The notes under the pieces were generated by a model that saw only the letters and a program-made list of their open reading frames with translations, did not search any database and was not told the origin of the DNA. A program made the position numbers and the translations under genes. A DNA stretch of 64,000 bases from Pedobacter psychroterrae (lineage in GTDB: Bacteria; Bacteroidota; Bacteroidia; Sphingobacteriales; Sphingobacteriaceae), in assembly GCF_004331695.1 (NCBI RefSeq), contig NZ_SJSL01000001.1, forward strand, positions 1,550,001-1,614,000, written 5' to 3'. This document shows positions 63,818 through 64,000 of the stretch, in pieces. Position 1 is the first letter of the stretch, and every line of letters starts with the position of its first letter.

Positions 63818-63849
63818 ATAATGCCCGATGATAACTTATCGGGCATTAT
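63818..63849 (+). terminator. Terminator after msrB
   Basis: A 12-bp perfect stem (63818-63829 with 63838-63849, core ATGCCCGAT), with a short T-rich tail. Confidence 0.75.
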
Positions 63850-63881
63850 TTGTTTATAACAGTTTAGTTTACTTATGTTTG
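63849..63881 (+). promoter_or_regulatory. Promoter of the last, partial gene
   Basis: TTTG at 63849-63852 and TATGTTTG at 63874-63881 form a full -33/-7 pair spaced by 21 bases, the best match to the phylum consensus in the window. The ATG is 26 bases downstream. Confidence 0.65.
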
Positions 63882-63907
63882 CAAGGTTCACCAACTAAAG
63901 TAAATAT

Positions 63908-64000
63908 ATGAAGTATTGTTTATTGTTATGTGGGATGCTCATCTCTTCTATGGTTATTGGCCAGGATAAATCTGAAAAAGAAAGCTCAAATGAATTTTCA
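63908..64000 (+). CDS. Start of a secreted protein (partial)
   Basis: Only 31 codons are visible, cut by the window edge. MKYCLLLCGMLISSMVIGQ is a Sec signal peptide with likely cleavage after GQ, followed by a charged segment (DKSEKESSNEFS). The product cannot be identified. Confidence 0.7.
   Translation, partial: MKYCLLLCGMLISSMVIGQDKSEKESSNEFS

Noticed and set aside
1-64000. CRISPR arrays, tRNA or rRNA genes, transposases, phage genes
   Set aside because: None was seen in any intergenic gap; nearly all gaps are short and explained by promoters or terminators.

Overview
The window reads as a chromosomal segment of a Bacteroidota bacterium, most likely Sphingobacteriaceae (Pedobacter-like). 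The reasons are: genes typical of the phylum (SusC/SusD pair, FecR anti-sigma, DUF5606, DUF4293, Porin_10-type porin, secreted DUF5117-type metalloprotease, rplQ with a long acidic tail), an AT-rich coding style, and repeated TAnnTTTG boxes upstream of genes, which is the -7 element of the phylum's primary sigma factor. No rRNA, tRNA, CRISPR array, phage or insertion sequence was recognised. This is a reading by eye without database searches.

Region 1 (1-3917): the end of the ribosomal superoperon, map (partial)-infA-rpmJ-rpsM-rpsK-rpsD-rpoA-rplQ, closed by a 44-bp perfect palindrome. Region 2 (4063-12813): a methyltransferase, dnaK, then minus-strand genes for a nucleotidyltransferase, M42 aminopeptidase, GNAT acetyltransferase, acyl-CoA carboxylase beta subunit and porin. 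Region 3 (12974-15771): a 112-aa unknown membrane-anchored protein, a SulP transporter and a beta-carbonic anhydrase, probably a bicarbonate uptake unit. Region 4 (15770-31784): pruA, the overlapping lpxK-pnp-porin set, a protein often mislabelled asparagine synthetase B, a secreted zinc metalloprotease, cyclophilin, DUF5606 protein, an unlisted 42-aa membrane protein, rlmH, a membrane-anchored MutS-like ATPase and aconitase. Region 5 (32066-41800): polysaccharide deacetylase, TolC plus membrane-fusion protein, gpsA, DEAD-box helicase with an Arg/Gly-rich tail, DUF4293 protein, truA and an MsbA-type ABC exporter.

Region 6 (41918-51678) is the most interesting accessory part: a minus-strand polysaccharide-utilisation-type locus ordered ECF sigma, FecR anti-sigma, SusC with an N-terminal STN signalling domain, SusD, Calx-beta-like lipoprotein, SGNH hydrolase and FAD-dependent oxidoreductase. 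It has no recognisable glycoside hydrolase or lyase. Its SGNH hydrolase carries the serine block (FGDSITKG) at the C-terminus instead of the N-terminus, so it looks circularly permuted.

Region 7 (51698-58733) is a xylose locus: a sodium:sugar symporter, xylA and xylB divergent from a LacI-type regulator, with a perfect 12-bp LacI-type operator in the shared promoter region. The regulator is followed at 1 nt by a DctA-like dicarboxylate symporter. Region 8 (58764-64000) holds ppnP, a 721-aa secreted protein resembling a glycoside hydrolase, a DUF1080 lipoprotein, sucD, an exported msrB and the start of a further secreted protein. Regions 6 to 8 together suggest capture of a decorated, possibly acetylated glycan, xylose use and feeding of carbon to the TCA cycle; that link is inference.
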